64,000 nt of DNA from Clitopilus passeckerianus (Eukaryota; Basidiomycota; Agaricomycetes; Agaricales; Entolomataceae): contig CALYLX010000037.1 of the NCBI GenBank assembly GCA_944990035.1, positions 124,001-188,000 of the forward strand, read 5' to 3'. A program made the translations under genes and the position numbers. Of this stretch, positions 43,679 to 54,387 are shown one piece after another (the first letter of the stretch is position 1; each line of letters starts with the position of its first letter). The notes beneath the pieces are model-generated. The model did not search any database. It was not told the DNA's origin and saw nothing but the letters and a program-made list of their open reading frames with translations.

Positions 43679-44517
43679 TCAACCATCATCATCTGACACC
43701 TCATTGTCGTTGTGACGCCAAAACAAGGTGTATCGCTTGGTTGCTGTCCGCGCCTGTTTACCTCTCCCCAACACTTTTCCTCCCTCTCCCTTGTCCATGC
43801 TCTCCGTTTCTTCTTCTGCCGCTATACTTTCATCCAACATATTGGCGTCATAGGCCGACATGTAAGCACCAGATGCTCGAGTGACCAAACCGGCAGGCAT
43901 TTCATTCTCCACAATGCCTTGCACAACACAGCAGATTGCCAAGTCAGAGTCATCAGCATCATCGTCCTCCAATGTAGTGCCTTCAAACTCCATCTGGTCT
44001 TCTTCAAGGACCATTCCTTCATCCGGAAGATCTATATCTCCATTACTTGTGAGTTCTCTCCAAAATTCGGGATCTGTGGTTTTCATATCACGGAGAGCAT
44101 TGCAAGCTTGATGACTGACCAACCAATCATATGACAGATTCTATTTGGTGACTCGACAGTTCTCAAAAGCCTAGCAATTGGCAAAATTAGAATGTCATGG
44201 CAAGGTATAAATTTTTTTGCTACCTTTTTCATGAGTTCCGGCTTGTTGATGGCCTTGTGTGCATTCCAGATCCACCTGGGGCTACAATCACGGACAATGC
44301 CAAGTTTCTCGTTGACCGTTGATATCTTTCCCTGTGACTTGATTTGCTTCTGCATTTCCTCAATGATGTCTTCGTGATACAAGCGCCGAATCGACAACTT
44401 CAATGGTTGCTGGATCCCAACATTACATGGCTGGTGCACACTGGTGCAGCCACTGGGTACGAAGGCAATTTGGATGGTCAGTGTCGCAGAGTAGCTTTGA
44501 CTACTCTTGCAATTCAC
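43679..44517 (-). pseudogene. C-terminal remnant of a DDE_1-type (pogo/Tigger-like) transposase
   Basis: Two overlapping minus-strand frames (44517-44083 and 44122-43679) give a DDE_1 endonuclease end. They contain FVPSGCTSVHQPCNVGIQQP with PLKLSIRRLYHEDIIEEM, then the helical WIWNAHKAINKPELMKKVAK, and an acidic C-terminal tail (GTTLEDDDADDSDLAICCVV). The catalytic N-terminal part upstream of 44517 is missing or unrecognisable, and a frame change near 44100 separates the two pieces. Non-functional. Confidence 0.65.
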
Positions 44518-45126
44518 ATGTTTTTATTTTACTTTGACTTCGATGCTAACTTCACTTTTTCTTGGAATCATTCAAGTTTTGATCACATTGCCGTGCCACA
44601 GACTCATTTGCTACACTGTGCTTCGACCCTTCTCGACTTTTTCTTCTCTTGCTCGAACTTCGTATATACAGGGCTAATCTCTGGGAGATGGAGGGGATTT
44701 GAGGAGTTGGAAGTAGGATTGAGTCACACTACCTGGATTTCTCCAATGAGCTTTGTTCCCTGGGGGAGAATGAATGCTCTCCAGTGTTTTTGCAAACTCT
44801 CCGAACCATTGCCAACTTCCTTGATGACTTGACATTTGACTGGAGTGACATCTTCTTTTATTTATCAATTCACTTTATATCACAAAAAAACAGCCTTTGT
44901 ACCTATCACACGGACTCTGTAGCACATGCATACGATACTCTTATACCTCACAAAGTGCTCATTGAAATGTATTTGCCCTTTCTCACATTTTTGTCGCGAC
45001 TCTGAGTGGATCACTAAGTTTCTCAAGTCTTCAAGTATCTCCAGAATCCTGTAAGTTTCTGAGTATTCCAAGCTTTGCTGATAATTTCCTAGGGTACATC
45101 TGTGTATTCTACTTCACTGAGTACTA

Positions 45127-46745
45127 CAGTGACTCAAACAATTGTCCGGATGTTTCGCACTTTTTGAGTATTTGCTTGATAACTTTTGCTATACCAAAGT
45201 TTGAATTATAGTGTTGGTACATAAAACAAAGCATTTGATCTCTGCTACAAGAATATATAAAAGTTACGTAATTCGGATCAAAGTCCGTTTAGATATAGTA
45301 GAAACAAGTCACAGATACATCCAGACAATTATTTGACTGTGCTTCCAGAAACACAGACACAGCCCAATTGCAGTGTGCATAGCCCTTGGCAGTGCAGCAC
45401 AGCCTTAGAGGCTATGCACTACAGCCATATGGCTGTGTTTGCAATACATATAAGCAGCTGAAATGCTATTAGATCCCCACAATTTACCATGCGGCCTATT
45501 CCATCTGCTCAGAAGGAAAACATTATTTCTCTGGCTTCTAACAATTACTCTGTCCAGTCTATTGCCTCCAAACTCAATGTAGGCAAGTCTACTGTGGCTA
45601 CAGTGCTTCAAGAAATCTGTCCCAACCGCTCTAAACCTTTTTCTGGTCGCCCTTCTAAGCTCACCCCTACTGATAAACGAGCTGTTCTGGCACAATTCAA
45701 CCATGGCAGATGCACTAATGCTGTGCAGGTCACCAAACACATTAACACCATCATTTCCAACACTGTCTCCCCGCAAACAGTCAGAAATGTACTCAAGAAA
45801 AATGATTTCTATGCTGTTGTGTTGAAGCCAAAGCCCTTGCTTACTTCTGCTCAAAAGAAGGCGTGCGTAGCATGGTGCCACAAGCACAAGAAACACACTG
45901 TAGAGGACTAGAAGAGGGTGGTATGGTCAGATGAGACCAAGATCAATAGAATTGGGTTAGATGGAAGGAAATGGACATGGAAACAGAAGGGCCAGAGCCT
46001 TATTTCTAGGGAGATAAAAAAACGGTTAAACATAGAGAAGGAAGCATCATGGTATGGGGGTGTATGGGGTGGAATGGAGTGGGGCAACTTGCAGAGGTTG
46101 AGGGCATTATGGACCGCTTCCAATATCAGGACATTTTGGACCAGCAGCTGCTGGTCAGCATGGAGAATTTGGACATTCCCGAGGACGAAAGAATTTTCCA
46201 GCAGGACAACGACCCCAAGCACACCTCTAATGTGGTCCGGGTGTGGATGAAAGACAATGATATTGATCTTCTAGACTGGCCAGCACAGTCTCCTGACCTC
46301 AACCCTATAGAACACCTCTGGGACCATATCAAAAGGAAGCTTAATGAATATCCGACTCACGCTAAGGGGGTTTTTGAAGTTTGGGAGAGAGTTGCAGAGG
46401 TATGGGAGAATATACCACCAGAGGTGTGTCAGAACTTAATAGAAAGTATGCCCAGAAGGATAGAAGCAGTCCTTAAGGCAAAGGGAGGCAATACCAAGTA
46501 CTAATGGCTGAATTTTATATATCTAATGTACATAGTCAAATAATTGTCCGGATGTATCTCTGACTTGTTTCTACTATATCTCAACGGGCTTTGATCCGAA
46601 TTACGTAACTTTTATATATTCTTGTAGCAGAGATCAAATGCTTTGTTTTATGTACCAACACTATAATTCAAACTTTAGTATAGCAAAAGTTATTAAGCAA
46701 ATACTCAAAAAGTGCGAAACATCCAGACAATTGTTTGAGTCACTG
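45127..46745 (+). mobile_element. Tc1/mariner element, family I (copy A)
   Basis: 1619 bp element bounded by TA on both sides (45125-45126 and 46746-46747). Ends are CAGTGACTCAAACAATTG and its reverse complement. The arms are about 215 nt long and match closely. Each arm also carries, at its inner edge, an inverted version of its own tip (about 45311-45340 and 46525-46560). Contains one broken transposase gene. Confidence 0.9.
45489..46504 (+). pseudogene. Tc1-type transposase of copy A (stop plus frameshift)
   Basis: N-terminal helix-turn-helix region (SVQSIASKLNVGKSTVATVL) and second DNA-binding part (GRPSKLTPTDKRAVLAQF) precede an in-frame TAG at 45909-45911. The frame then continues with the first catalytic block WSDETKINRIG. 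A frameshift near 46030-46050 follows. The last frame (46049-46504) has GCMGWNGVGQL, FQQDNDPKHTSN (second Asp) and SPDLNPIEHLW (Glu, DD34E spacing), and ends at a TAA. All three catalytic residues survive, but the gene is broken twice. Confidence 0.85.
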
Positions 46746-46747
46746 TA

Positions 46748-48362
46748 CAGTGGGCAACAAAACCCTTCCAATGGTTGCTACTTTTTCAAAGATGTGTTAA
46801 TAGCTGATGGAATAAATTATGTAAAATCTTGAAAATAATATATGTATATCATAGTTCAATGTCTTGGCTTGATGCTGACATAACTCTGAGGCTGTACTTC
46901 CACTTTTAGCAGGTGTTTCACACAGTACAAGGTGGTGACCCATTGGAAGGGTTTTGTTGCTAGTTGTTCTGAATCCAGTAATCATGTGACTTATCACATG
47001 ATACTTGAGTTTGTTGATTGTAGTCAACAAAGTCATGTGACTAGAGTGTCAGTACATTATATATACAGCTGACCCAAGTGCTACTTTGCCCCCAACCCAT
47101 TATGCGCACTCTCACTAAGGCTCAAACTACTCATGTCATTGAACTGCTTCATACTGGCCTCTCTGCCACTCATATTCATAAAGAGACTGGAATTGGCCTT
47201 GCTTCTATCAGCAGAATACGTGACAAGCACTGTTCTCACCTTCCCAAGTCATCTGGTGGCCGTCCTCCCAAGCTTACACCTGCCAACATCGAATATACAA
47301 AACTCAACATGCGCATGGGCAAGATTTCTACAGCTGTTCAGGCTGCTAGAGTTCTTCAAGATATTACCAACACAACTGTCACACCACAGACAGTACGCAG
47401 AAACCTCAAAAACACTGGTTGGAAGTCCTTCAGAAAGGTAAAACGACCTGCACTTGACCAGAAGCATATTCGGGCACGGAAGGAGTTTGCAGAGAGGCAT
47501 AAAGAGTGGACTGTAGATGATTGGAAGAAGGTCTATTGGTATGATGAGACTAAAATCAACCGGTTTGGGGCAGATGGAAATGAGAGAGTGTGGGCAGGGA
47601 AGGAGGAGGGGCTTAACAAGCGACGTGTCAAAGAAACCCGGAAATTTGGAGGATGAAATATTATGATGTGGGGCTGTATGGGGTGGGATGGGGTTGGATA
47701 TGCTACAAGAATTGAAGGTACTATGGACAAGGTCCTTTACACTTCAATTCTGGAGGAGGAACTTCAGGATAGCCTGAAGTACTATAAGGTAAAAGTGAAG
47801 GATATGATTTTCCAGCAGGATAACGACCCCAAGCACACCAGCAACATGGCCAAGGAATGGTTTGAAGACCACAGGATGAAGGTTCTAATCTGGCCAGCAA
47901 ACTCTCCTGATATGAACCCTATTGAACATCTTTGGGTTCATGTCAAAAAAGAGCTTAGCAAGTACAATTCTCCACCTAGTGGAGTATTAGAACTTTGGGC
48001 AAGGGTGGAGAAGGTTTGGAATGCTATTCCAGCAGAGGTGTGCCAGAACTTAATAGAGTCAATGCCTAGGAGGATTCAGGCAGTAGTTGAGGCCAAGGAA
48101 AAGTGGACTAAGTACTAAAATCCATGTATTTCTGCTTTCAAAATCAGTAGCAACAAAACCCTTCCAATGGGTCACCACCTTGTACTGTGTGAAACACCTG
48201 CTAAAAGTGGAAGTACAGCCTCAGAGTTATGTCAGCATCAAGCCAAGACATTGAACTATGATATACATATATTATTTTCAAGATTTTACATAATTTATTC
48301 CATCAGCTATTAACACATCTTTGAAAAAGTAGCAACCATTGGAAGGGTTTTGTTGCCCACTG
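46748..48362 (+). mobile_element. Tc1/mariner element, family II (copy B)
   Basis: 1615 bp element. It starts CAGTGGGCAACAAAACCC directly after the TA that also ends copy A, and finishes with GGGTTTTGTTGCCCACTG followed by TA (48363-48364). Arms 46748-46962 and 48149-48362 are near-perfect reverse complements of about 214 nt. The tip word GCAACAAAACCCTTCCAATG recurs inverted at each arm's inner edge. Confidence 0.92.
47102..48118 (+). pseudogene. Tc1-type transposase of copy B, one in-frame stop
   Basis: From ATG 47102 the frame is continuous to TAA 48118 (339 codons with the stop) except for one TGA at 47654-47656. Copies C and D carry an amino-acid codon there. Domains: helix-turn-helix (SATHIHKETGIGLASISRIR), GGRPPKLTPAN, first Asp block YWYDETKINRFGADG, GCMGWDGVGYATRIEG, second Asp block FQQDNDPKHTSN, and SPDMNPIEHLW giving DD34E. 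With a single nonsense change this copy is recently inactivated, or is a readthrough candidate. Confidence 0.9.
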
Positions 48363-49248
48363 TATGTCTACTTACCCGAGGATAAACAAGCCAATAAACT
48401 ATCCCCCAAAAGCAAAATGATAGTTTATCTTGGCCAACCTTGTGGCACCAAAGAATATCTGTTCATGCAAACACATAACAATACTCTATGTATAGGCACC
48501 ACAGCGACGTTTGATGAAACCTTATTCTCAAGATGCCCTGATCAAAAACAGTGTGGCATTACATGTGTCAGCAATAAGCCAATTTTTTGATGGATTTGGA
48601 GGATGATACCCCAGATCAACCTATTCCTGATGAAATGGAAGATGATGATAACTCTGGAACAGCTCCAGAACCATTACATCCAAGTGATCATGCTTCACAT
48701 GATCACTCCCGATCCTCTTCTCCCTCTTTACCTTCCTCTCCTTGCTTCTCAAGCAAGGATAAGGGCAAACTGTCCTACAGACCTAACCTGATAGAAGAGA
48801 ATGCTCTAAGTAATCCTAACCTGGACACATGGACTCCACCTCACACCATGCCATCACAGAACAACTTTGACCCTCAGAATAGCCAAGGTAGATCTTTGAA
48901 CACCACTGAGCCACATTGAAGTACACATGTAAGAAACGTTAGTCGAAGACTGGGTAACATCTACGGCAAAGACTGGTTACCTTCTGAAATATTGAAGAAA
49001 ACTATTGCATCAGAGCAAAAATGGAATCACACTATAGGCATTCCAAATGAACACTGGCTATACACACTAAACCTACCGAAGCCAAAGAAAAAGAGCAATC
49101 AATCGTCTTCTTAAACAACTTCAACCAGGCCAGATGTTTGAGACTGTGCACCTATTATTTGCCCTAGCAGCATTAGAAGGCTGGCACATAGAAGGCGTTT
49201 GGTGTAAAATCCACTTTCTTATATGGACTACTTGATGAGGAAATCTAT

Positions 49249-49719
49249 ATGTCACAACCTGAAGGCTTTGCTATTAAAGACCAAGAACATAAAGTCTTGC
49301 ATCTCAAAAGAGCTCTATACAGGCTTAAGCAAGCACCACTCTTGTGGTGGCAAGAGATGTCAAAGTCAATAGAAATACTTGGCTTTAAATGCACTATCTC
49401 TGATGCCGGTGTGTTTGTCTATCAAACCAATAATAGCAAGATAGTCATTGCTATTGTCTATGTTGATGATGCCTTGTTCTTCGAATCATCAGATCAGAAC
49501 CTTGTTCTGAAGAAAAAATCTGAATTTATGAAGAAGTGGGAGTGTCGTGATCTTGGAGAAGCTAAAGAATTCCTACGCATGAGAATTTCTCGGACCAGTA
49601 ACATGATCAAACTTGATCAGGTACCATATCTCAAAAAGGTCCTACAGCGCTTTGGAACGACCAATGCTAAACCTGCTCCGACACCACTACCAACTGGTTG
49701 GAAGCCCAAGGCTAACTAA
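49249..49719 (+). pseudogene. copia reverse transcriptase fragment
   Basis: Longest intact piece of the copia polyprotein. It has QPEGFAIKDQEHKVLHLKRA, LYRLKQAPLLWW and the catalytic IVYVDDALFFES (Y-V-D-D). It then runs DLGEAKEFLRMRISRTSN up to a stop at 49717-49719. The frame upstream continues weakly with stops. No functional polyprotein is possible. Confidence 0.85.
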
Positions 49720-50460
49720 CGCTCAGGCTCCAGACCCACAACTTTGTTCATAGTTTTAATCTGTGATTGGATCACTGCTGTACCTGATGCTGGGCACCCG
49801 ACCAGACATTGCTTATGCTGTAATCAAGTTGTTGCAGTTTTCTGCTAATTCTTCCAAGGAACATCTTGATAAGGCTTAATATATTCTACAATACCTTATT
49901 GGGACTCAAGAATATGCTCTTGTCTACAATGGAGGATCCAATAAAGGTTTAGTAGCATTTACAGACAGTGATTGGGCATTTGACAAGAATACCCGCCAAT
50001 TTGTATCCAGATTTTCCACGAAACCTGCTGATGGTACCATCTGTTTGCAATCACATGTGCAAAAAACAATCGCACTCTCGTCTACTGAAGCCAAATACAT
50101 GGCATTGTCCAACACATGTTGACAAGTCACATGGCTTCAATCTCTTCTTTCTGTACTTGGGATTGAATATGATACGACACCTATCGCTGGTGACAACCAA
50201 GGGTTGTTATTCATTGTATCAAACCCTGTTCAAAAAAAACAAACAAACACATTGACATTCACTATCACTATATTTGTGAATACATTGAAAATAGCATTGT
50301 CAATGTTGAGTTCATACCAGGAGAACAAAACCCGGCAGATATGTTCACCAAAAATCTAGGACATGTCAAATTCAGAAAATTCTGAAGCCAATTAGAACTT
50401 GGATTCTACTTGTCCAAGTTAGCTGCTCAGAAAACTATCTAGTTGTTCTAAGCGAGGAGG

Positions 50461-50733
50461 TGTGTTGAACTTGACATGTCTCACATCTTTGTCACATGAA
50501 CAGTCACGTGACACCACATGACTATAAATCACATTACTTGATTGCATCATTATCATGACATACACACATGGAGCATTACAAATACTTCTAGCACATTCCG
50601 CTCTACTATGACATCATCATGACTCACGCATGACTCATTCTTCATCATTCCTTGTGTATTCCATACTATATTTAGCACAGAACATTCTAGATATGCTTAC
50701 ATATACATTGTCTGTGCACTCTATCCTTTTGTA
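50461..50733 (+). repeat. partial 3' LTR of the copia element
   Basis: Begins TGTGTTGAACTTGACATG right after the purine-rich tract AGCGAGGAGG, as expected for a 3' LTR. It runs to the TA at which Tc1 copy C starts. No matching 5' LTR is in the window and no CA end can be assigned. Confidence 0.6.
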
Positions 50734-50735
50734 TA

Positions 50736-52343
50736 CAGTGGGCAACAAAACTCTTCCAATGTTTGCTACTTTTTCAAAGATGTGTTAATAGCTGATGGAA
50801 TAAATTATGTAAAATCTTGAAAATAATATATGTATATCATAGTTCAATGTCTTGGCTTGATGCTGACATAACCCTGAGGCTGTACTTCCACTTTTAGCAG
50901 GTGTTTTACACAGTACAAGGTGGTGACCTATGGAAGGATTTTGTTGCTAGATGTTCTGAATCCAGTAATCATGTGATAAGTCACATGATACTTGAGTTTG
51001 TTGATTGTAGTCAACAAAGTCATGTGACTAGAGTGTCAGTACATTATATATACATACAGCTGACCCAAGTGCTACTTTGCCCCCAATCCATCATGCGCAC
51101 TCTCACTAAGGCTCAAACTACTCGTGTCATTGAACTGCTTCATACCAGCCTCTCTGCCACTCATATCCATAAAGAAACTGGAATTGGCCTTGCTTCTATC
51201 AGCAGAATATGTGACAAGCACTGTTCTCACCTTCCCTAGTCATCTGGTGGCTGTCCTCCCAAGCTTACACCTGCCAACATTGAATATACTAAACTCAATA
51301 TGTGCATGGGCAAGATTTCTACAGCTGTCCAAGCTGCTAGGGCCCTTCAAGATATTACCAACACAACTGTCACACCTTAAACAGTATGCAGAAATCTCAA
51401 AAACACTGGTTGGAAGTCCTTCAGAAAGGTAAAACGACCTGCACTTGACCAGAAGCATATTCAGGCATGAAAGAAGTTTGCAGAGAGGCATAAGGAGTGG
51501 ACTGTAGATGATTGGAAGGAGGTCTATTGGTCTGATGAGACTAAAATCAACCGGTTTGGGGCAGATGGGAATGAGAGAGTATGGGCAGGGAAGAAGAAGA
51601 GGCTTAACAAGCAATGTGTCAAAGAAACCCGGAAATTTGGAGGAGGAAATATTATGATATGGGGTGGGATGGGGTTGGATATGCTACAAGAATTGAAGGT
51701 ACTATGGACAAGGTCCTTTACACTTCGATTCTAGAGGAACAACTTCAGGATAGCCTGAAGTACTATAAGGTAAAAGTGAAGGATATGATTTTCCAGCAGG
51801 ATAACGACCCCAAGCACACCAGCAACATGGCCAAGGAATGGTTTGAAGACCACAGGATAAAAGTTCTAATCTGGCTAGCAAACTCTTCTGATATGAACCC
51901 TATTGAACATCTTTGGGTTCATGTCACAAAAGAGCTTAGCAAGTACAATTTTCCACCTAGTGGAGTATTAGAACTTTGGGCAAGGGTGGAGAAGGTTTGG
52001 AATGCTATTCCAGCCGAGGTGTGCCAGAACTTAATAGAGTCAATGCCTTGGAGGATTCAGGCAGTAGTTGAGGCCAAGGGAAAGTGGACTAAGTACTAAA
52101 ATCCATGTATTTCTGTTTTCAAAATCAGTAGCAACAAAACTCTTCCAATGGGTCACCACCTTGTACTGCGTAAAACACCTGCTAAAAGTGGAAGTACAGC
52201 CTCAGAGTTATGTCAGCATCAAGCCAAGACATTGAACTATGATATACATATATTATTTTCAAGATTTTACATAATTTATTCCATCAGCTATTAACACATC
52301 TTTGAAAAAGTAGCAAACATTGGAAGGGTTTTGTTGCCCACTG
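50736..52343 (+). mobile_element. Tc1/mariner element, family II (copy C)
   Basis: 1608 bp, flanked by TA at 50734-50735 and 52344-52345, same tips and inner inverted words as copy B. Left flank is copia LTR and right flank is LINE ORF1, so the two sides do not derive from one target sequence. Confidence 0.9.
51093..52099 (+). pseudogene. Tc1-type transposase of copy C, multiply broken
   Basis: Same protein as copy B from ATG 51093. It is broken by TAG near 51237-51239, further stops (for example TAA near 51378 and TGA near 51468) and a small deletion around 51655 in the GCMGWDG segment. The catalytic blocks WSDETKINRFGADG and FQQDNDPKHTSN remain legible. IEHLW follows SSDMNP instead of SPDMNP. 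More decayed than copies B and D. Confidence 0.88.
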
Positions 52344-52356
52344 TAGATCAAAGAGG

Positions 52357-53136
52357 ATGTCTGATCGCAATGTACAGCATGAGCCTCTAGTTCTACAAAG
52401 GTGTGAGGTGCAAGACTACTATGTTGCATCTGCACACCATGCAACACAAGGCTGCCAGGTGAATAACTGGCACCTTCCGCATATTTCCAGGAGGAGGGAC
52501 CTAGATGCAATAGAGACATTCCTGTGTCAAAATGCCACTACGTCATCGCTCCAGCTTGCTGGTAAGCCATGTACTCATCGCGCCACCCCATTGCATGAGA
52601 TGTGCATGGTCTTCTTCGACTTCTGGGATACTAGGTCTGGCATTGCCCTTAAGTCCATCACCAACAAGAGGGTGTCCATTGGTGGTCGCCTCTGCAACAT
52701 CTCCCTTGCTAGCGTTCATGCTGGCATCTCTCAGTGCCAGCGCTGTTGGGCTTGGGGCTACCCAACTGCGTCTTGTAGGCAGCAGTACAACTCCTGCACG
52801 CATTGTGGTTATGGCCATGACACACAAAACCATCACAAGCTTTCCCATTGCTGGTGGGAGAAGCCCAACACAAACCCCCCGGTGCCTGCCACTCCTAATG
52901 GTGAACTGTGCCCCCACGCACCCAGGTGCATCAACTGCAGCAAGGCACACACAGTGGATTCATCCAAGTGCACCTTCTCTTGTCACCAGTTTGACGCTGG
53001 CTGGATCCAGCGCTGGTATGAAATTAACGATGCGGTATGCTTTTCTGTCAGAGCACCGCAAAGTTATGCTAACGTTCAACCACCTAGGGGGAGACTGATT
53101 CAGATGGCTCTGGGTGATCGTGCTGCCCACGTTTAA
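52357..53136 (+). CDS. LINE ORF1 (gag-like, zinc knuckles), 5'-truncated
   Basis: Uninterrupted 259-codon frame; the true N-terminus lies in the part removed at the Tc1 copy C junction. It carries three Cys/His clusters of nucleic-acid-binding type: CQRCWAWGYPTASC, CTHCGYGHDTQNHHKLSHC and CINCSKAHTVDSSKC. It ends ALGDRAAHV, TAA at 53134-53136, six bases before the ORF2 ATG. The N-terminal half (EMCMVFFDFWDTRSG ...) matches the minus-strand copy at 59706-60125. Confidence 0.8.
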   Translation: MSDRNVQHEPLVLQRCEVQDYYVASAHHATQGCQVNNWHLPHISRRRDLDAIETFLCQNATTSSLQLAGKPCTHRATPLHEMCMVFFDFWDTRSGIALKSITNKRVSIGGRLCNISLASVHAGISQCQRCWAWGYPTASCRQQYNSCTHCGYGHDTQNHHKLSHCWWEKPNTNPPVPATPNGELCPHAPRCINCSKAHTVDSSKCTFSCHQFDAGWIQRWYEINDAVCFSVRAPQSYANVQPPRGRLIQMALGDRAAHV

Positions 53137-53142
53137 TCTTTT

Positions 53143-54190
53143 ATGTGTTACAAACATGTATCTTCACTGCGCCTCTACTCACAGAATGTGAATAGAAATT
53201 ATGACCTTGTTGCATCACTCCTAGAAGAACGTAAGAATGATTTTGATGTGCTTCTTCTCCAAGAGCCTCCCTGGAGGCTTATACGCTGCACTGTGTCCAC
53301 TACCAACCCAGAAGGGGAAGCAGTAATTGGTGCTTCCACTCATCCAGACTGGCTCGTCATGTTTAGATGTCCAGCTTTTGACACTGACCATCCACACATT
53401 ATGATGTTTATGCATAGGCGTCTTGCAGGCATGCGGCCTGCATTTCACACTGATCTCACCAACTACAATGATGTGTTGGTCACAATACTGTATAGGAGCA
53501 CAGGCACCCAAATACACTTTTCCAATGTCTACTCGAGCCCAGGGGATAGTTCTGCCATCCGCTGGTTGTGTGACAATGCTCCACGTCTCTCAAGCATGCT
53601 TTGCATGGCAGAGGACTCCAACTGCAAGTTGTCAGTCTGGGATCCAGACTATGGCTCTATGAATCATGTTGCAACTGAACTATGCAATGTTGCACTTGAC
53701 CTGGGCTTGGAGGTTAGCGTTCTACCAGAGAACACTCCTACTCACTTTCCGCATACTGGCAGCCTTAGGCCGTCAGTCATCCGTCAGTCATTGATTTATT
53801 CTTCCTCGCTGTGGGGCGCACCACAAAGACCTCACACAGCGTGGTCGAGGAGTGGAAAGGTTCTTCTGACCATGCACCTCTGACTGTTGCACTCCCCATC
53901 CAGCCCGTGCAGCTGGTTGCTGAGCACATCACCCTGCCAAAAGGCAGTGAGCAAGAGGCAAAGTTCCTGAAGGAGCTGTCCTCTTCTTTGCGGGCACTGG
54001 ACACAACTGGTCTCACAACAGCAGAAGCAGTTGAGCGCTGCACTGGTGCCATTGCAACTGCTATTAAGCAGTGTTGGGACAACAACTCCAAAACTGCACG
54101 CATCTCCACCAAGTCAAAGTCCTAGTGAAATTCTGAGTGCTCTGAGGCTGTCAAAGTGTATCGTGCTTCTAGGGCAGTCGCTGATTACAA
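53143..54190 (+). pseudogene. LINE ORF2 endonuclease part
   Basis: AP-endonuclease-like start: LRLYSQNVNRNYDLVASLL, then DVLLLQEPPW with the expected catalytic Glu, FSNVYSSPGD, and AEDSNCKLSVWDPDY where Gly-Asp-Phe-Asn is normally found. A frameshift near 53780 and stops near 54123 break it. At about 54190 the sequence changes from the linker after the endonuclease to 3' UTR. Confidence 0.8.
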
Positions 54191-54387
54191 GGCATCTTGG
54201 AGGCCACCCTAGCTTGCTCTTTGGTGCACCGCGTATATGGTATAGTTCACTTGATGAACACAGTTTTACTTACATTAGTATACAATGCATGTATTTAGGT
54301 ACTTGCAACTAGACTGCGATTGGGCGCTGGAATATAAATTGTCAGACGCCCCCTCTGAGGGCATAGGGCTTTGATCAAAAAAAAAAA

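Larger units (their letters stand above)
42190..45124. mobile_element. AT-rich degraded transposon tract
   Basis: Base composition drops sharply in G+C after about 42190. No host gene is seen up to the first Tc1 element. The tract includes a minus-strand transposase remnant (43679-44517) and a ~380 bp inverted-repeat unit (43079-43458). I could not find outer terminal repeats for the element that supplied the transposase, so its limits are unknown. Confidence 0.5.
48365..50733 (+). mobile_element. decayed Ty1/copia-type LTR retrotransposon
   Basis: 5'-truncated copia element in plus orientation. An integrase-end segment (LSPKSKMIVYLGQPCGTKEY, about 48395-48455) is followed by a variable linker. 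Then come reverse transcriptase pieces (49249-49719) and an RNase H-like region with many stops (49740-50400), ending EFIPGEQNPADMFTKNL. A purine tract (about 50451-50461) and part of a 3' LTR follow. The 5' LTR, gag and protease are absent. Right end is cut at Tc1 copy C. Confidence 0.82.
52346..54387 (+). mobile_element. LINE copy 1 (plus strand), 5'-cut and internally deleted
   Basis: Non-LTR retrotransposon: ORF1, then endonuclease of ORF2, then a jump near 54190 straight into the 3' UTR, so the whole reverse transcriptase is missing. It ends with a CCCTCTGAGGG-type hairpin (about 54347-54362), AGGGCTTTGATC and an A-run (54377-54387). Confidence 0.85.

Noticed and set aside
44344..44832. 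162-codon plus-strand frame in the degraded transposon tract
   Set aside because: Lies antisense to the transposase remnant and has no protein-like conservation.
45240..45350. Possible riboswitch or ncRNA hairpin suggested by strong self-complementarity
   Set aside because: Explained by the inverted tip word inside the Tc1 arm.
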